Notes: generated by a model from the letters alone, not told the origin. DNA of 64,000 nt from Sphagnum magellanicum (GCA_021904315.1 CM038919.1:992001-1056000), one strand, 5' to 3'; counted from the first letter of the stretch, positions 35,269 to 46,907 are shown. A program made the numbers and translations.

Positions 35269-36669
35269 CTAGGGGACTGTACTCTTAAATGATATGTTAA
35301 CGTGAGAAAATTGGCGTACCAGCTTAGCAAAGGGAGTCATGAAATCGAGTGCGAATTGAGAACCATTGTGGCATGCCACCACTAGCTGTATCAAATTAGG
35401 GCATTTTTTTAGGGCCCCATCAATCACCAGAAGAATTGCTTCGTGAGATCGGAGACAGTGAAGCTCCAAGAATCGAAGTTTCTCGAAAATAGTAGGGCCC
35501 TGCAACTGATTCCCAGCCGTCGTCGTCGAGATATCCAGCACTTCGTCGCTCAGATGCAACCGGTCCAAGCGCGGAAACAAACGGGCGATTGTTTCCACGT
35601 TCAGAGGTAACACAGGATAACAAACGGTCGTTGCTCGGCGTATCAACTCCAACTTCCTCAATTTCGAGGATGGGTTTGAAAAGACATGGTCGATTACGTC
35701 CCAAACATTAACGCATGATCTCCTCACTTCCATTTCTTCTAAATCCAGAAAATAATTTGTGCTGTTTCCAAGGTCCAAATCATCAACGATCATGATATTG
35801 TCAATTCTCAGACTACTCAATCTGGCGCCCTTCTGAAGTTTAAAATTTGTGAACATGGAGTCACGCAGACGAAGGGCCTTTAGAAGGTTAGCCTCCAACT
35901 TCACGCTGTCAAAGTACATTCCGTCCAGGAAGAACGATTTCAAACTTGAGCTTGTGAGATTTAATGTCCACTGCGGATCCGTTGAGGTAACGATCGAGGT
36001 GGCGAGGGAGAATGATTCGAGCTTTCGACAGGTGGACACAAGCGATTGAAGTTGTAACGTTGTCACATCTATCATATTAGACAGAGTAAGAGACAACAGA
36101 CACAGGAACCGTTGAGTAGTGGGATCTGCTGTAAATCTTATAGTTGCGTATCGCAAATGCAAGCTTTCGAGACATCTCATTCTCCCACATCTCTCCAGCA
36201 TGTCAACATACAATGTGGACATTGGCACCTCATAGGTCAGATGACGAAGAGAGTCGCCAGTATGCAAGAGCCAAGCAATCACCGCTGTAGCTGAAAATTT
36301 GGTCATATGAAGAATGTGAAGACTTTGGAGACGCATTGTCTGCAAGAGTGTGTCCGTTAGCAGAAACTCGAGCTGTTCTGTTCTGGATCTCTGAAAAGCA
36401 GGCAGAAACTTGGACTCGTGGTGCTGCAGAGTGTGAAGAGTGTGCAGATAGTGGCGTAATGCCACTCTCCACTTTCGGCACGTCCACGAAGCCCTCACCA
36501 CATCCTTCACGTTGGCAACATGTGATAGGATGTTGCCTATCACTTCTACTGGAAATCCTTCAATCCCGCTCTCCTGATCTCCAACCTCTTCTGCTCCTCC
36601 TGATTCGTTTGCCGTTTGACTGCAGCTGTTCGTTATTTTCTGTCTCTTCTGCTGCTGATGGTCTGTCAT
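35269..36669 (-). CDS. F-box/LRR protein, gene C
   Basis: Intronless, 466 codons, ATG at 36667-36669. Same plan as gene B: a polar lead with QQQKRQK, then an F-box at residues 39-76 (FPVEVIGNILSHVANVKDVV, WTCRKWR). LRR-like segments follow (LRHLTYEVPMSTLYVDMLER, SSSLKSFFLDGMYFDSVKL, LDLEEMEVRRSC), and the end is GALKKCPNL with FAKLVRQFSH. It would be an SCF substrate receptor; the target is unknown. Gene D lies 3.1 kb to the right on the same strand. By eye B, C and D are clearly similar over their whole length, with more change in the LRR part than in the F-box, as expected for receptors with diverging targets. The frame is unbroken. Confidence 0.9.
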   Translation of the reverse strand: MTDHQQQKRQKITNSCSQTANESGGAEEVGDQESGIEGFPVEVIGNILSHVANVKDVVRASWTCRKWRVALRHYLHTLHTLQHHESKFLPAFQRSRTEQLEFLLTDTLLQTMRLQSLHILHMTKFSATAVIAWLLHTGDSLRHLTYEVPMSTLYVDMLERCGRMRCLESLHLRYATIRFTADPTTQRFLCLLSLTLSNMIDVTTLQLQSLVSTCRKLESFSLATSIVTSTDPQWTLNLTSSSLKSFFLDGMYFDSVKLEANLLKALRLRDSMFTNFKLQKGARLSSLRIDNIMIVDDLDLGNSTNYFLDLEEMEVRRSCVNVWDVIDHVFSNPSSKLRKLELIRRATTVCYPVLPLNVETIARLFPRLDRLHLSDEVLDISTTTAGNQLQGPTIFEKLRFLELHCLRSHEAILLVIDGALKKCPNLIQLVVACHNGSQFALDFMTPFAKLVRQFSHVNISFKSTVP

Positions 36670-37005
36670 GATGAATCAATCGCTTCCAATACCCACAATA
36701 GAGTTATCTACGGGAGACACTACAATAACCTACAAGGAAAGAATCCAAAAGTTAGTGTGGGCGGCGAGAATTTCAACAATGATTTCTTGTACGTAAGACA
36801 ACAAAAACCCAAGCAATTGTTGGAAAGATTATACTAGTCGTTCCTCATCAAGGCAGCAACAAGCGCGACAGTTGCCAGTTTTGGGTCCTAAGTAGTAATC
36901 CACTGTTGTACTGCCGGCGTGACATAACAGGCGGTGTGGAGTTAGAGTGGCTGTTAGGGTTTTCGTTCTTGGTTGTCCTGGCTCTTCATTTCCAGAATGA
37001 AGCAA
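36670..37005 (-). promoter_or_regulatory. Promoter and 5' UTR region of gene C
   Basis: Homologous to the gene B upstream region through about 36990 ('ggttgtcctggctcttcat' inverted against 21245-21265). The 35 bases before the ATG are nearly the same as in B and D. Confidence 0.6.
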
Positions 37006-38529
37006 TTAAACATTTGTAGCTATTTGATTCTGGAATCTGGCTTAGTTTTGACCAAATGGCATTTATGTGCTCATACGAAAATTGACAGTAAGTCATCACA
37101 CTTCTGACATGGAGATTGTTCTATAAACCCTACCAATTCCAACCTGTTGAGACTTGCTTGTAGCTTAAAATAAAAGCTGGTTTTTGTTATTGTTTGGAAA
37201 GTAAGCCACCACGTTTTGGCTGCACATTTTCAAACTCTGAAAATACACGGTTAGGGCAAAAAAATACTGCAAAAGATTAGCCTGACCACATCATAACCCT
37301 AGCATGATGAAGTTTAGCCTAAATAACCCTAAACCGCATTAATCAGTTAAGATTCAACTAAAAAATGATTAATCATTATCTACAGAATCACTTAAGATTA
37401 GCCTAAATAATGATGAAGATTAGCCTAACCACATCTTAACCCTAGTATGATGAAGGCCAACTAGCGTTGGCAATAGACAAAACTATAACATAACATTATT
37501 TTGTATCATTTTCATGTCAATTCCTTGTGTTGTTGCAATTTGAAGCAATGGGATTAACAATTGTATATTTTGAAAAAGGTTTGCTTGATGTGTCATGATT
37601 TTCGTAAGTGGATGTAATATGGAAGACAAACATTGTTGTGTTTGGTGTTCCTTCATCCAAAATGCAAATTGCACAATTGGTGTTCACTTGACCAGCATTA
37701 ATGTGAGCTCGACTTGTAAAAATGCATCAATTTTATGTAAGAGTTACAATATAAAACACTAATGGGTTTCACTGAAAAATATGTACAGGATCTTTTTGGT
37801 ATAAAGGTCGTTGTAGGAAATCTAATCATTTTAGTCAAGAAATAAGAGCAAAGTGTTAGAAAGAACTGAATTAACTAGTCAAAAAACTGTAAATAAAGTT
37901 ATCAATTAGTGTTAAAGCTTTGTGGTATTTTTTCTAATGGAAATATGTGGCAAGATAAGGTCACCATTAAAGTACTTCATATTGAATGAATAATACATGG
38001 TCTCCTTACAATTGTCTATATCACAACACATTACTGTGTTGTCTTCACGCAACACAGTAATGCCACTCAATTATATAGTGGCCTTTTTCTGTGTAAAAGA
38101 ATGAAAGTATTTGAATGGCAAAAAAATAATTCAATATGATTGTGTATTGGCTTTCCTTTTATCCTTGAAAAAGCATCACACATCAGACTATTGAAAAGAA
38201 AAGATTCCAGACAATCTTGAACCTGGATGCACCTCAGATGCTGCTGTGGGTAAAACTGGTGGAGAAATCTCCAAATCTCCAAATCTCCCAATCTTCACAT
38301 TTTATGATCATGACATGATTTGAAGTTATCAGAGAAATAGAGGGAAAGAAAGGTGTAGAACCCACAGATGAAATTGACACAAGCAACAGAACACAGATGA
38401 ATTGATAACATTCTGCATTCTTTCACATAACAGCAGAAACTTCAGCAATTTATCAATGTCATTTGGGTAAGGTAAAATACAAAGTTTGAAGAGACTTAAG
38501 AGCTGGAAGTAGACACACAATCTTTGTGA
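37006..38529. other. Spacer; direct repeat at 37274-37312 and 37417-37455
   Basis: A 39-base segment ('agattagcct.accacatc.t' ... 'tatgatgaag') occurs twice, 143 bases apart, with four differences. No gene is seen. Confidence 0.5.
38029..38062. repeat. Perfect 13-bp hairpin
   Basis: CATTACTGTGTTG and CAACACAGTAATG with an 8-base loop, in AT-rich DNA beyond the gene D tail. No flanking duplication or run of T that would mark a known element. Confidence 0.65.
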
Positions 38530-39818
38530 AATATAAGAAGCAACAATGTGCACAATGGTGTGAGGGAGCTAGATCGTAAAAGATGGGGTGTTGAATGACA
38601 TACAGTTCCATCTTCAATGATTGCCCCAACAAGTGCAGAAATTAGAAGGCTCAAATCTAGGGCCACCAGGCAAGACAGATTGAAGTAACTTTCTGGCTTC
38701 ATTGCATGACATTGGAGATAGATGATTTGATAAACTCCCCTATTGTCCATGAATAATAAAAAATTGGCTCAATTCTGTTTCTGAATTGGTACAAGAGTGA
38801 GCAATGACACAAAGAAATGGTAGTCTGAGCATTTTCCAGAGAATCAGAAAACTTGGAAGACAAGACGTTCCAAGATCTACAAGAGATGATGAAGACAAAA
38901 ACAATTACCAAAAAGGGCATGATAGTGTAAAGAGATTGTGTTTACTCCACCACATCCCATTCAATACCAAACTCAGAAAGGTAAAGACGATTTTTCAGTC
39001 CTATGCTCATGTAGGAGCCAGTTATCCATTGCATTGGACTTGTTTTGTGTTTTCAGGGGTTGATATCATAATATGTAAATATTGCAAAGCGTTTCCGACA
39101 TTTTAATAGAATTAGCACATGGACAGAGGTTGCAGCATCTTGACAAGAAGCACAAAGTGCCTTTTTCTTCAAAGAAGAGTTTTGAGGTATATGGGTCACT
39201 CTCTAACCACCTCCTCATGGATGATGCCTCATGCTAAATCCCCTATAAACTCTTGTAAGTTCTGCATCATGCTTGTCATAATTTGTAAGCCCAAAACAAT
39301 CATCAAGTTCCACTTCATAAATGTTGGCTGTGCAAAATTGAGATCCAGTTTGATTAACTAGCAATGGAGTGGTGCATTTGAAATATCTTCACTGATTGCT
39401 GAGGAGGAAATCACAAAGTACTGAATTTGCTTTCCGGATGCAAGCTTTTTTTTTTTTGCAATGTAGTGAAAGCATTGCATGGATAAGAAGTGTGACATCA
39501 TGAGAGTTACAAACAATCTATAATTTTGTTGCACTTAAAGCAATCCGGCTACCAATTCTGAGACTGCGAGCTAACTGGAATCTTACTGTACTGAAAAACA
39601 ACATTCTGCGTTGTCAAATTCCAATGTCGATTGTGTGTAAGAAAAGTTGGGTGATGCTCTAATCTCTGTTGCAATGTAGTGATCAAAGCTTTGCATTGTT
39701 GGCAAGACCTTATCTGCATCATGGCCCGCCCAAGCAGCTTTCACTTGTACTCGAGCGAGCCAGATGCAATTCCCAAAGATGCAAGGAACGACGTGAACCA
39801 CACCACCGCAAGGATGAA
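38530..39818 (-). other. 3' tail of gene D, conserved among copies
   Basis: On the minus strand 39818-39240 matches the tails of B and C ('aagatatttcaaatg', 'gcacagccaaca', 'ttgggcttacaaatt'). 38803-38744 and 38650-38530 match copy A at 1131-1191 and 1590-1690. This shows a duplicated unit reaching at least 1.2 kb past the stop. Confidence 0.65.
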
Positions 39819-41225
39819 CTAGTAGAATGCTCTCGTAAACTTAATATCAACGTGCGAAAACAGGTTTACCACCTTCACAAAGGAAGTCAAGAAGCCGCAG
39901 ACGACTTCAGAATCTTCTTGGCTTGTCACCAGCAGCTCTATCAAATTCGGGCATTTTTTGACCACCCCGTCGATCAAGAGAAGAAATTTGTCGTCGATTT
40001 CATGAAACCCGAGCTCCAAGAATCGAAGTTTCTCGAGAGCAGTAGAGCCGCCCTGCAATTGATTCTCGACCGTCATCCGCGGGTGACTCGGATCCTGCAC
40101 CTCTTCCTTCATCATTTTATAGGAAAGAGCCAAGTGGCTCAAACGCGGGAACAAGAAGGCGATTGTCTCTAGGTTCAGATTCACGAGATCATCATCGAGC
40201 GGGATGCTCCTCAACTGTAATTTCCTCAATTTCGAGGATGGTTTTGAAAGAACGCATTTGATTGTAGCCCAAACAGTATAGCATGAAGACTGCACTTCAA
40301 CCTCTTGTAAGTCCAGACAATCTGTGTTGTTTCCAATGTCGAAATGACCGAGGAACCTCACAGAGGCAATTTTCAGACTGCTCAATCTGGCGCCTTTCTT
40401 CACAAGTTTAAAACTTAGTAAGTTAGACGCCGACAGACTAAGTTTCTCTAGAAGGGTAGCCTCCAAGATCACGCTGTTAAGGCTCAAATCATCCAAGAGG
40501 AACGATTTCAAACTGGAGCTTCTGAGGTTTAGAATGCAATGCAGATCCGTTGGGATAACATTCGAGTTGACGAGGGAGAACGATTCAAGCTTTCGGCAGG
40601 CCGACACAAGCGATTGGAGCTGGAATGTTGTCACATCTACCAGATTATACAGAGTAAGAGACAGCAGACACATGAACCGTTGAGCAGTGGGATCTGTCGT
40701 AAGTCTAATGTCTGTGTGTCGCAAACGCAAGCTTTCGAGATACCTCATCTTCCCACATCTCTCTAGCATGTTAACATTGAGTGTGGACATTGGCACCTCG
40801 TAGGTCAGATGACGAAGAGATCCACCAGTATGCGAGAGCCAAGCAATCACCGCTGTCCCTGAAAATTTGGTCCCATGAAGAATGCGCAAAGTTTGCAGAC
40901 CCATGGTTTGTAGCACTATGTCAGTCAGCAGAAATTCGAGCTTTAGTGTTTTGGATTTTCGGTTATAAAAGGAACGATCCGAGTATTGGTCCTGTTGCAA
41001 AGTGTGGAGATGGCGTAATGCCTCTCTCCACTTTCGGCACGTCATTGAAGCCCTTACCACATCCTTCACGTTGGCGACGTGTGATAGTATGTTGCCTATC
41101 ACTTCCACTGGAAATCCCTCCATCCCTCTCTTCTGATCTCCAACTTCTTCTGCTCCTCTTGACTCATTTGCCGTTTGGCTGCCGATCTTGGTTCCTTTCT
41201 GTCTCTTCCACCGCTGGTCGGTCAT
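39819..41225 (-). CDS. F-box/LRR protein, gene D
   Basis: Intronless, 468 codons, ATG at 41223-41225. A lead with RWKRQK is followed by an F-box at residues 38-75 (FPVEVIGNILSHVANVKDVV, MTCRKWREAL). LRR-like segments follow (LRHLTYEVPMSTLNVNMLER, SSSLKSFLLDDLSLNSVIL), and the end reads GVVKKCPNLIELLV and FSHVDIKF. It carries an extra stretch near residue 380 (MMKEEVQDPSHPRM) that B lacks and A partly shares, so D and A may be closest relatives; their far 3' tails also match. The role would be an SCF substrate receptor, target unknown. Its proximal promoter is unlike B and C beyond about 115 bp. Confidence 0.9.
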   Translation of the reverse strand: MTDQRWKRQKGTKIGSQTANESRGAEEVGDQKRGMEGFPVEVIGNILSHVANVKDVVRASMTCRKWREALRHLHTLQQDQYSDRSFYNRKSKTLKLEFLLTDIVLQTMGLQTLRILHGTKFSGTAVIAWLSHTGGSLRHLTYEVPMSTLNVNMLERCGKMRYLESLRLRHTDIRLTTDPTAQRFMCLLSLTLYNLVDVTTFQLQSLVSACRKLESFSLVNSNVIPTDLHCILNLRSSSLKSFLLDDLSLNSVILEATLLEKLSLSASNLLSFKLVKKGARLSSLKIASVRFLGHFDIGNNTDCLDLQEVEVQSSCYTVWATIKCVLSKPSSKLRKLQLRSIPLDDDLVNLNLETIAFLFPRLSHLALSYKMMKEEVQDPSHPRMTVENQLQGGSTALEKLRFLELGFHEIDDKFLLLIDGVVKKCPNLIELLVTSQEDSEVVCGFLTSFVKVVNLFSHVDIKFTRAFY

Positions 41226-42349
41226 GATGAATCAATCGCTTACAATATCCACAACAGATTGTAGACAAGAAAGAATCAAAATGCTGGTGGTGGCGACGAG
41301 GATTTGAACAAAGATTTCTTAGGTTTAGGGTTGTTTTTCTTTTCTGCAAATAGACGGAAGGCGAAGGTGCAGAGACGGAAGACGAAACGTAGTCGACTTC
41401 ACTGTACCGGCTGTCTTTCTGCTAAGTCTCGATGGAGGTTTGTTGGTTGTCATCGTATAATGTGTGCGGCAGCCGGCTGGCTGCAAAAGGTGCTTCGGAA
41501 TTGAGATGTGAACAGAGCCATGATCGCTTTGGGGGGCTGTGTTGATGATGTCTCGGAGTGGGAAGTAGCATGTGACCAATGGAGCTGCTCGCTGTTGCGA
41601 TGGGCAATCATTGTGTGCAAGGTGAAAGTAGGCAACGATTTGCAGGAGAAGGCAGTTCTGGTGTGGGATTGAAGCTGATTGCAAGAAAAGGAGGAAACCA
41701 AAAGAAAAGGGGCTGAAGGTGAGGAGTTCTTGTTTCTCAGGTTGTGTTCTGAATTCTGCTAGTTTTGCTTCAGCTTGCTAAACGGAACTGTGTGGAGTTG
41801 ATTTGGTATGAAATGTGCCAAAGCATTGTGCACATTGTCTCTGTCTCATGAGTTCCTCACACATCGTCTGATCTCGCCAGTGCATTCAGTATTTGTGTAT
41901 GATACCAACTGTCAGATTATTATATTATTATTATTTGTTGGGCCAGTTGACAAAGTATACAATGGTTTCTGTGTGGATCTCCAGGTCACAAGTTATGTTT
42001 CGAACTTGCAACAAACATGTATCTGCCTTTGCTCATGTTTGACAAACATTTGCACAAGTCAAACAAGAAATTTCTAAGCATCTTTTTGCCTCTTTAGTAG
42101 GGTTGATGGTTGATTTGTCAGCTGTCTTATATGATGGGTTCTACTAACATGGTCTTTATTTTTGTTTCAATTATTCCAACATGTTGGAGATGTATGTGCA
42201 GCAGCCAAAGTTGTAGTATTATTCTTATTCAAAGAAGCCCAATTCGTAGTTGAAGTAGGAGCCAAAGCCACAGTCAAAGTCCAAGACTAAGCCCCAGAAT
42301 TAGTCCAGTGGTAAAAGTAAAAAACAGATAGCAAGCAAAAACCCAACAA
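41226..42349 (-). other. Gene D proximal upstream region, mostly unlike B and C
   Basis: The first 115 bases match B and C ('aagaaatctttgtt', 'aatcctcgtcgcc', then the common pre-ATG block). From about 41340 to 42350 no match to the other copies is seen, while farther upstream (42350-43360) family homology returns. This suggests about 1 kb was inserted or replaced. No gene is supported in it. Confidence 0.5.
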
Positions 42350-43360
42350 TTACACGTCGAAAGAGCCAAGCATCAGGTACTACAGCTAAGTTCCTATGGG
42401 GTTACACTATGGTCAGGGCAATGGAAATATTAGCTTTGTTTGTTAGGACTCCTGCTTAGGGGTACACACTACATTGTCTTTATGTCATGATTGGGTCTCA
42501 AATGTATATTGAAGACATTTGCCATCAGGTCTTAGGATTTCATTTACCTTCAATGCCACAGAAGTGAACGTGATTAGTGCTAATAAATGAGTGAGACGTG
42601 GAAATGAGACATGTGTAAAGGGACATTTCCAACAATGCAAAGTAGGCTTCATGTACTGCCATGTGCTTGAAAGGCAATTGAAATCGAAAGCTTTGGGGAA
42701 ATATCTAAAGTGACAAAGGTGAAAACTTTTAAACCATCCTTCACAATATTATGGCTGGATATAGGATATAACATATAGCCTCCAGAAACTGAACTTTCTT
42801 TGATGTATATCAACTTCCCTTCTAAAGGTAGGGGAGATGTATGGATTGTGGGGGTAAAATGTGCCTTTTGTGCACAAAGATAGAGGGGTGCAGCAGTCAG
42901 TTGTGTACTTCATTTCAAGTCTTCTTCCATTTGGTTTGTTTATAGTTGTTGCAAATTTCTCTTAGAGGGATGTTGGTTCCAACAGTTAGTCAATGTGGTA
43001 TATTTTGCGAAAGGTAAATAGATTTAAATTACAACTGTGGGAAGGACATAGGAAGATAATCCTGATAATGTTCGGATTCTTCAAAATGTAGTTGCAGAAT
43101 CTACATCTGGTTTTAGTCTTATGGTCCATGACAATTATGAGTTATGAAACACCTTGACAGACTACTAGACAAGAGTGAGATGAACGTTACTATGGAAGAC
43201 ACATGTTCCAAGATTTGCCTTTTATGTTGGACCATCTAGGTGAACTCTCAAATCCTGATGTGAAGAAACAGTGATGGTAATGAAGTTTCATTGTACTTAA
43301 ATTCAAGAATGTTCATAGTTCATACCAAAGTTGGAGTGGATATAATTTGATCTGTGATGG
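42350..43360 (-). other. Far-upstream block of gene D, inverted copy of 24480-25310
   Basis: Segments align with the orphan block in inverted orientation and the same order. Clear ones are around 43290-43350, 42600-42745 and 42400-42460. No coding sequence is seen. Confidence 0.6.
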
Positions 43361-43439
43361 TGTATATATCACATATATATACATATTCAATCAAGGTAAG
43401 GATGCCCAAGACCCACCCTGTTACCTTTATACCAGTGTT

Positions 43440-43457
43440 GGGGGGGGGGGGGGGGGG
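43440..43457. repeat. Poly-G run of 18
   Basis: Eighteen consecutive G on the plus strand. First of three such runs within 4.4 kb. Confidence 0.9.
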
Positions 43458-43460
43458 TAA

Positions 43461-45355
43461 GTGTAAATTATTTACACTTACACAGGCTCATGTAAATGTT
43501 TTTGGCAAGGTAAGTGTATATACCATATACCCTTACTGACTATACCTACCTACAATTCATATTAATTAGTTGTGGATGCATACCAATGTGGATGCATCTC
43601 AAATTCAATGTTCTTTTTTTTTTTTTATAAATTTTTTGGGTTGTAATGGGCCACTTTGGTTAGCCCTTCACAAAACAATTCAAACATTTCCAATGCTTTC
43701 CAAATAGAAGGTTTGACTTCCAATAAAGTAGGGCACATGTACTTCCCTTTGGCCCACAAATATACAACGCAAGCCCACACCTTTGGTCAAAGGATACCAG
43801 ACAAACTATCATGCAATTGGGGGAATATCTTGGGTGCATATTCATGCATGCATGTTGACCCATCTTATTGCTTGAGTTGAATTTTTATTTTTATTTTTGT
43901 TTATCCACATTTTTGGCCTAGGCCTTTTCAAGAGCTCAGGTACCTATTGTGATTCATCTTAGTTAATTGTGGTGCATCCCAAAGATTTAATATATACATA
44001 TAATTATTGACAAAAGGTCACTTTGATTGGCCCATCAGTAAAAAAAAATCTTTTGGAATGCTTTGTTCATTAGCACTCATGTTGACATTTTTTGCACAAT
44101 TGTTTTTTTGGAAATAGTGCCCACCTCATATTGGGCACCTAAATTATTAAAGGTGCCAGCCACTGACTCACACCAGGGATTTAAAGGTATAATCCAGGGG
44201 GTCTACCGACTGTTCAAGGTTCAAAACTTATGACATGTTACTTAAGTGGCTTTTAAGCTAACAAACACTTGTGTGGCCTATTAATAAAATTGGGTTTTTT
44301 GGTTTTAAGACTGAGAATTTGCACATGTTTTCAAAAGTTGACAAACCTCCTTGTCCTTTCCCCTTACATTTCAAAATCTCAAACACCTGAGATTTGATGT
44401 TCTTCAAAGGTCACACAAAAAGAGCAAAACCAATTAACTGAGACCCCAGGGTGGTCTTTTATACTAACTAATAATGTACTAGTCTCCTAACGAAACTGGC
44501 TGCTATTTGTATAATCATAAAGCAGTTGGAGAAATTTTCAAATGTATTTGAAGGGCAACTTATATGGGTGAATAAGTACCCCATTTAGAATTGGATTATT
44601 ACATAGTACAATTTGAAAATGACGACAAACCGTTTTGGAAATAGCAATTTCATGTTTTGGGGGGGGGGGGGGGGGGGGGGGGAGGGGGCGGCGGGGTGGG
44701 ATTTTTGTAATAATAATTTTCTGTTTCCAATGTGTTCATTAAGATATTCCCAGAAACACCTCCTTTTTTATCCCATATTGTTTGGTTATGTTCCAACTTC
44801 CATGTATATAACTTATAAAGAGAGATATGAGAGAAGTATGACAAAGTATGCTTCTATTAAAGGGAGGAAAACACTTAGGCTTTCAAGCTGGTGGAGTGTC
44901 CCCACGTTCCCACGTGGTGGACAAATCAAATTGGTTGCTTTTTAAAAAACAAAATGAAAAATGTCGACATCCCCTCACTAATTAATAGGAGGAAAAAAGG
45001 AGGAATCTTATGCCTATTTATTAGCGTAAGCTCTCTCTCACTCTTCTTAAGGAGGTGTAAGAACCACCGCCCTCCACCTAAGCCTCATGACCTAGGGTAG
45101 GCAGGCTGGGTCTGAACATTTGAAAGGTAAAGATTGCTTGCCATTCTCTCAAAGGCCCCATTGTTTATGGTGTCCAAATAGTAGATGGAGCCCTCCTCTT
45201 GGTGCATGTATTGAACTCAAAATCTGCAAAAACAGATTAAAAGCTAGAAAGTTACAACCCCCGAAGTAGCGGTTGTCGTTTTTACAGAAAATTCTCAATC
45301 GAATAGTTCATAGCTAACCCCTCAAAAAAATCCTTAAATATTACTCTGTTGCCTT
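43461..45355. other. No supported gene; contains second poly-G run
   Basis: At 44659-44682 there are 24 consecutive G, followed by shorter G groups to 44700. The run opens a Gly- or Pro-rich frame on each strand; both are artefacts of the run. No recognisable coding sequence elsewhere. Confidence 0.5.
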
Positions 45356-45359
45356 TAGA

Positions 45360-45720
45360 GTTATAAAATGATTTGTAAAGCTTAAGATGGTGATTTCAGA
45401 GCAGTTTAAATTGCTAAATTTGACCCCAAAAATGGAGAAAGTTATGCACTGATGAAGTGGGAGGGGTGAAAATGAAGAAAAAGATGCTTTTTGCAATTTT
45501 CTTTACTGCTCTTCTTTGGATGCTCCTTGGGCTTTGCATTTCAAAGATGATTTGCAGAGATTGAGAAGGTGCTCCTATAACATTTTAAATCACTCAAACT
45601 GGAGAAGAATTGAGAAAGATCTGCCAAAGTGTAAAAGTGTTCGGCGATAGGCCTATCTACTGTACCTATTTTTAGATTTGGAAGAAAAAGGAATAATGTT
45701 CCTCTTGTGCTTACAGTGGG
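45360..45720 (+). repeat. Dispersed repeat, copy 1 (mate at 63690-64000)
   Basis: Shares 'gagaaagttatg' with following AG-rich DNA, and 'gtgctcctataacattttaaatcactcaaa' (split here for display: 'gtgctcctataac', 'attttaaatcactcaaa') with the right edge of the window, same orientation. No coding content is recognised. May belong to a TE whose ends lie outside what I can trace. Confidence 0.5.
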
Positions 45721-45939
45721 CAAAGCCTATTTGGGGTGTGGACATTCCCAACATAAGGGCCAGGACTCCTCCGCTACCTCCTTGTCCTTATCCTGGCCAA
45801 CCCCACCTGGGGGGTTTACCCTACACAAGGATTTAGGAATCTGAAAGGACTAGCCTAACAATTTATCCAAACCCTTGATTATAGTAGTTCCAGATTTCGC
45901 CTCTTACTTAGTTTGTATTAAGATGATGATGCAGATTGC

Positions 45940-46045
45940 AAACGGGCACTTTGGCCGCAGTCACAAAGAGAGTGGCAAATCATATGCAGATGCAAACGTC
46001 TGACTTTGGCTGCAGTGACAAACAAAGTGGGAATTACTCATCTAC
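45940..46045. repeat. Short tandem duplication, about 54-bp unit
   Basis: 'gcactttggccgcagtcacaa' (read as 'gcactttggccg' and 'cagtcacaaa') recurs as 'tgactttggctgcagtgacaaa'-like sequence, with similar 3' context. Confidence 0.5.
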
Positions 46046-46326
46046 GCAATCATTGGGTCCCTACATTTGTCACGAAACATGCATTTTATAAAAACGTTTT
46101 GCACCCTGAAACCAGGTGGAAAACAGGGTGCAAAATTATACAGCTTTATATATGATCGATCCCTCACATAGTGGGAATTATTCAGGCATTCACATCACTA
46201 TCAACGTCAAAAGTCAAGTAGTTGCTAATGCTTGGGCTATCATGAGCTCTTCTGATCTCATTGAGCCGGGTCCCAATGATGATCAATAGTAGCGCCGGCA
46301 CCCGGGAGTATTGATTTTTAACATGT

Positions 46327-46575
46327 TCATTTATTTTGGGTTTGACAGTCTCCTGAAAATGAGCTCAAACGCGAACTATCGAGTTCCTCTTGAATGGCAG
46401 AGAGCAGATCGCGGACATTCACGAATTCAGGTAGTTGACGCCCTTCTAGCATATTCTCGATGTGCTGCCGACCTGCACTGCCTATCTCCTCTTCGATGGC
46501 TGTCAGCAACTCCGGTATGCTGGCCCATTCTGGTAAGTTATCTAAGATATCATCACTAGCTATACGCTCGCCCAT
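46327..46575 (-). CDS. Candidate small protein with two-fold internal repeat
   Basis: 82 codons from the ATG at 46573-46575; the frame is open a few codons upstream with no earlier ATG. The product is acidic and probably helical. It contains two related units: LPEWASIPELLTAIEEEI and LPEFVNVRDLLSAIQEEL, 36 residues apart, with the shared pattern LPE-aromatic ... LL(S/T)AI(E/Q)EE. I do not recognise the family. A TATATAA lies about 335 bases upstream. Internal repetition in frame and a protein-like composition in AT-rich surroundings argue for a real gene or exon. No other copy in this window supports it, and it may be one exon of a longer gene. Confidence 0.4.
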   Translation of the reverse strand: MGERIASDDILDNLPEWASIPELLTAIEEEIGSAGRQHIENMLEGRQLPEFVNVRDLLSAIQEELDSSRLSSFSGDCQTQNK

Positions 46576-46907
46576 GATCACGTGGACCTCCAAAATGTGG
46601 AGACTGAACTCTCAATTTTCAAAAACTGGCCTTCTCTTCAGAAATTTCCTCGGGAAATACAAATCTCTTCACACGCTTTAAAACCCTACCGTTGACACTC
46701 CTCCCCACAGTCTCCTGATAGTAAAGTTCTACACTAGCTACAACTTAAATGTATTTGGGATTGGTCTTCGACCGTCAACTTGCCACTCGACTGTCGCTAA
46801 TATTAGCACAGTTTTCTAACGCTCAAGATCTTCAGGCAATTATATTCAAGAAACTGGTTGTCACCATAGGCCAGATGCTGAGTTGAACTACCCACATCTG
46901 GACCATC

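Noticed and set aside
44640-44945. Gly-rich (plus) and Pro-rich (minus) frames
   Set aside because: Products of the 24-base G run.
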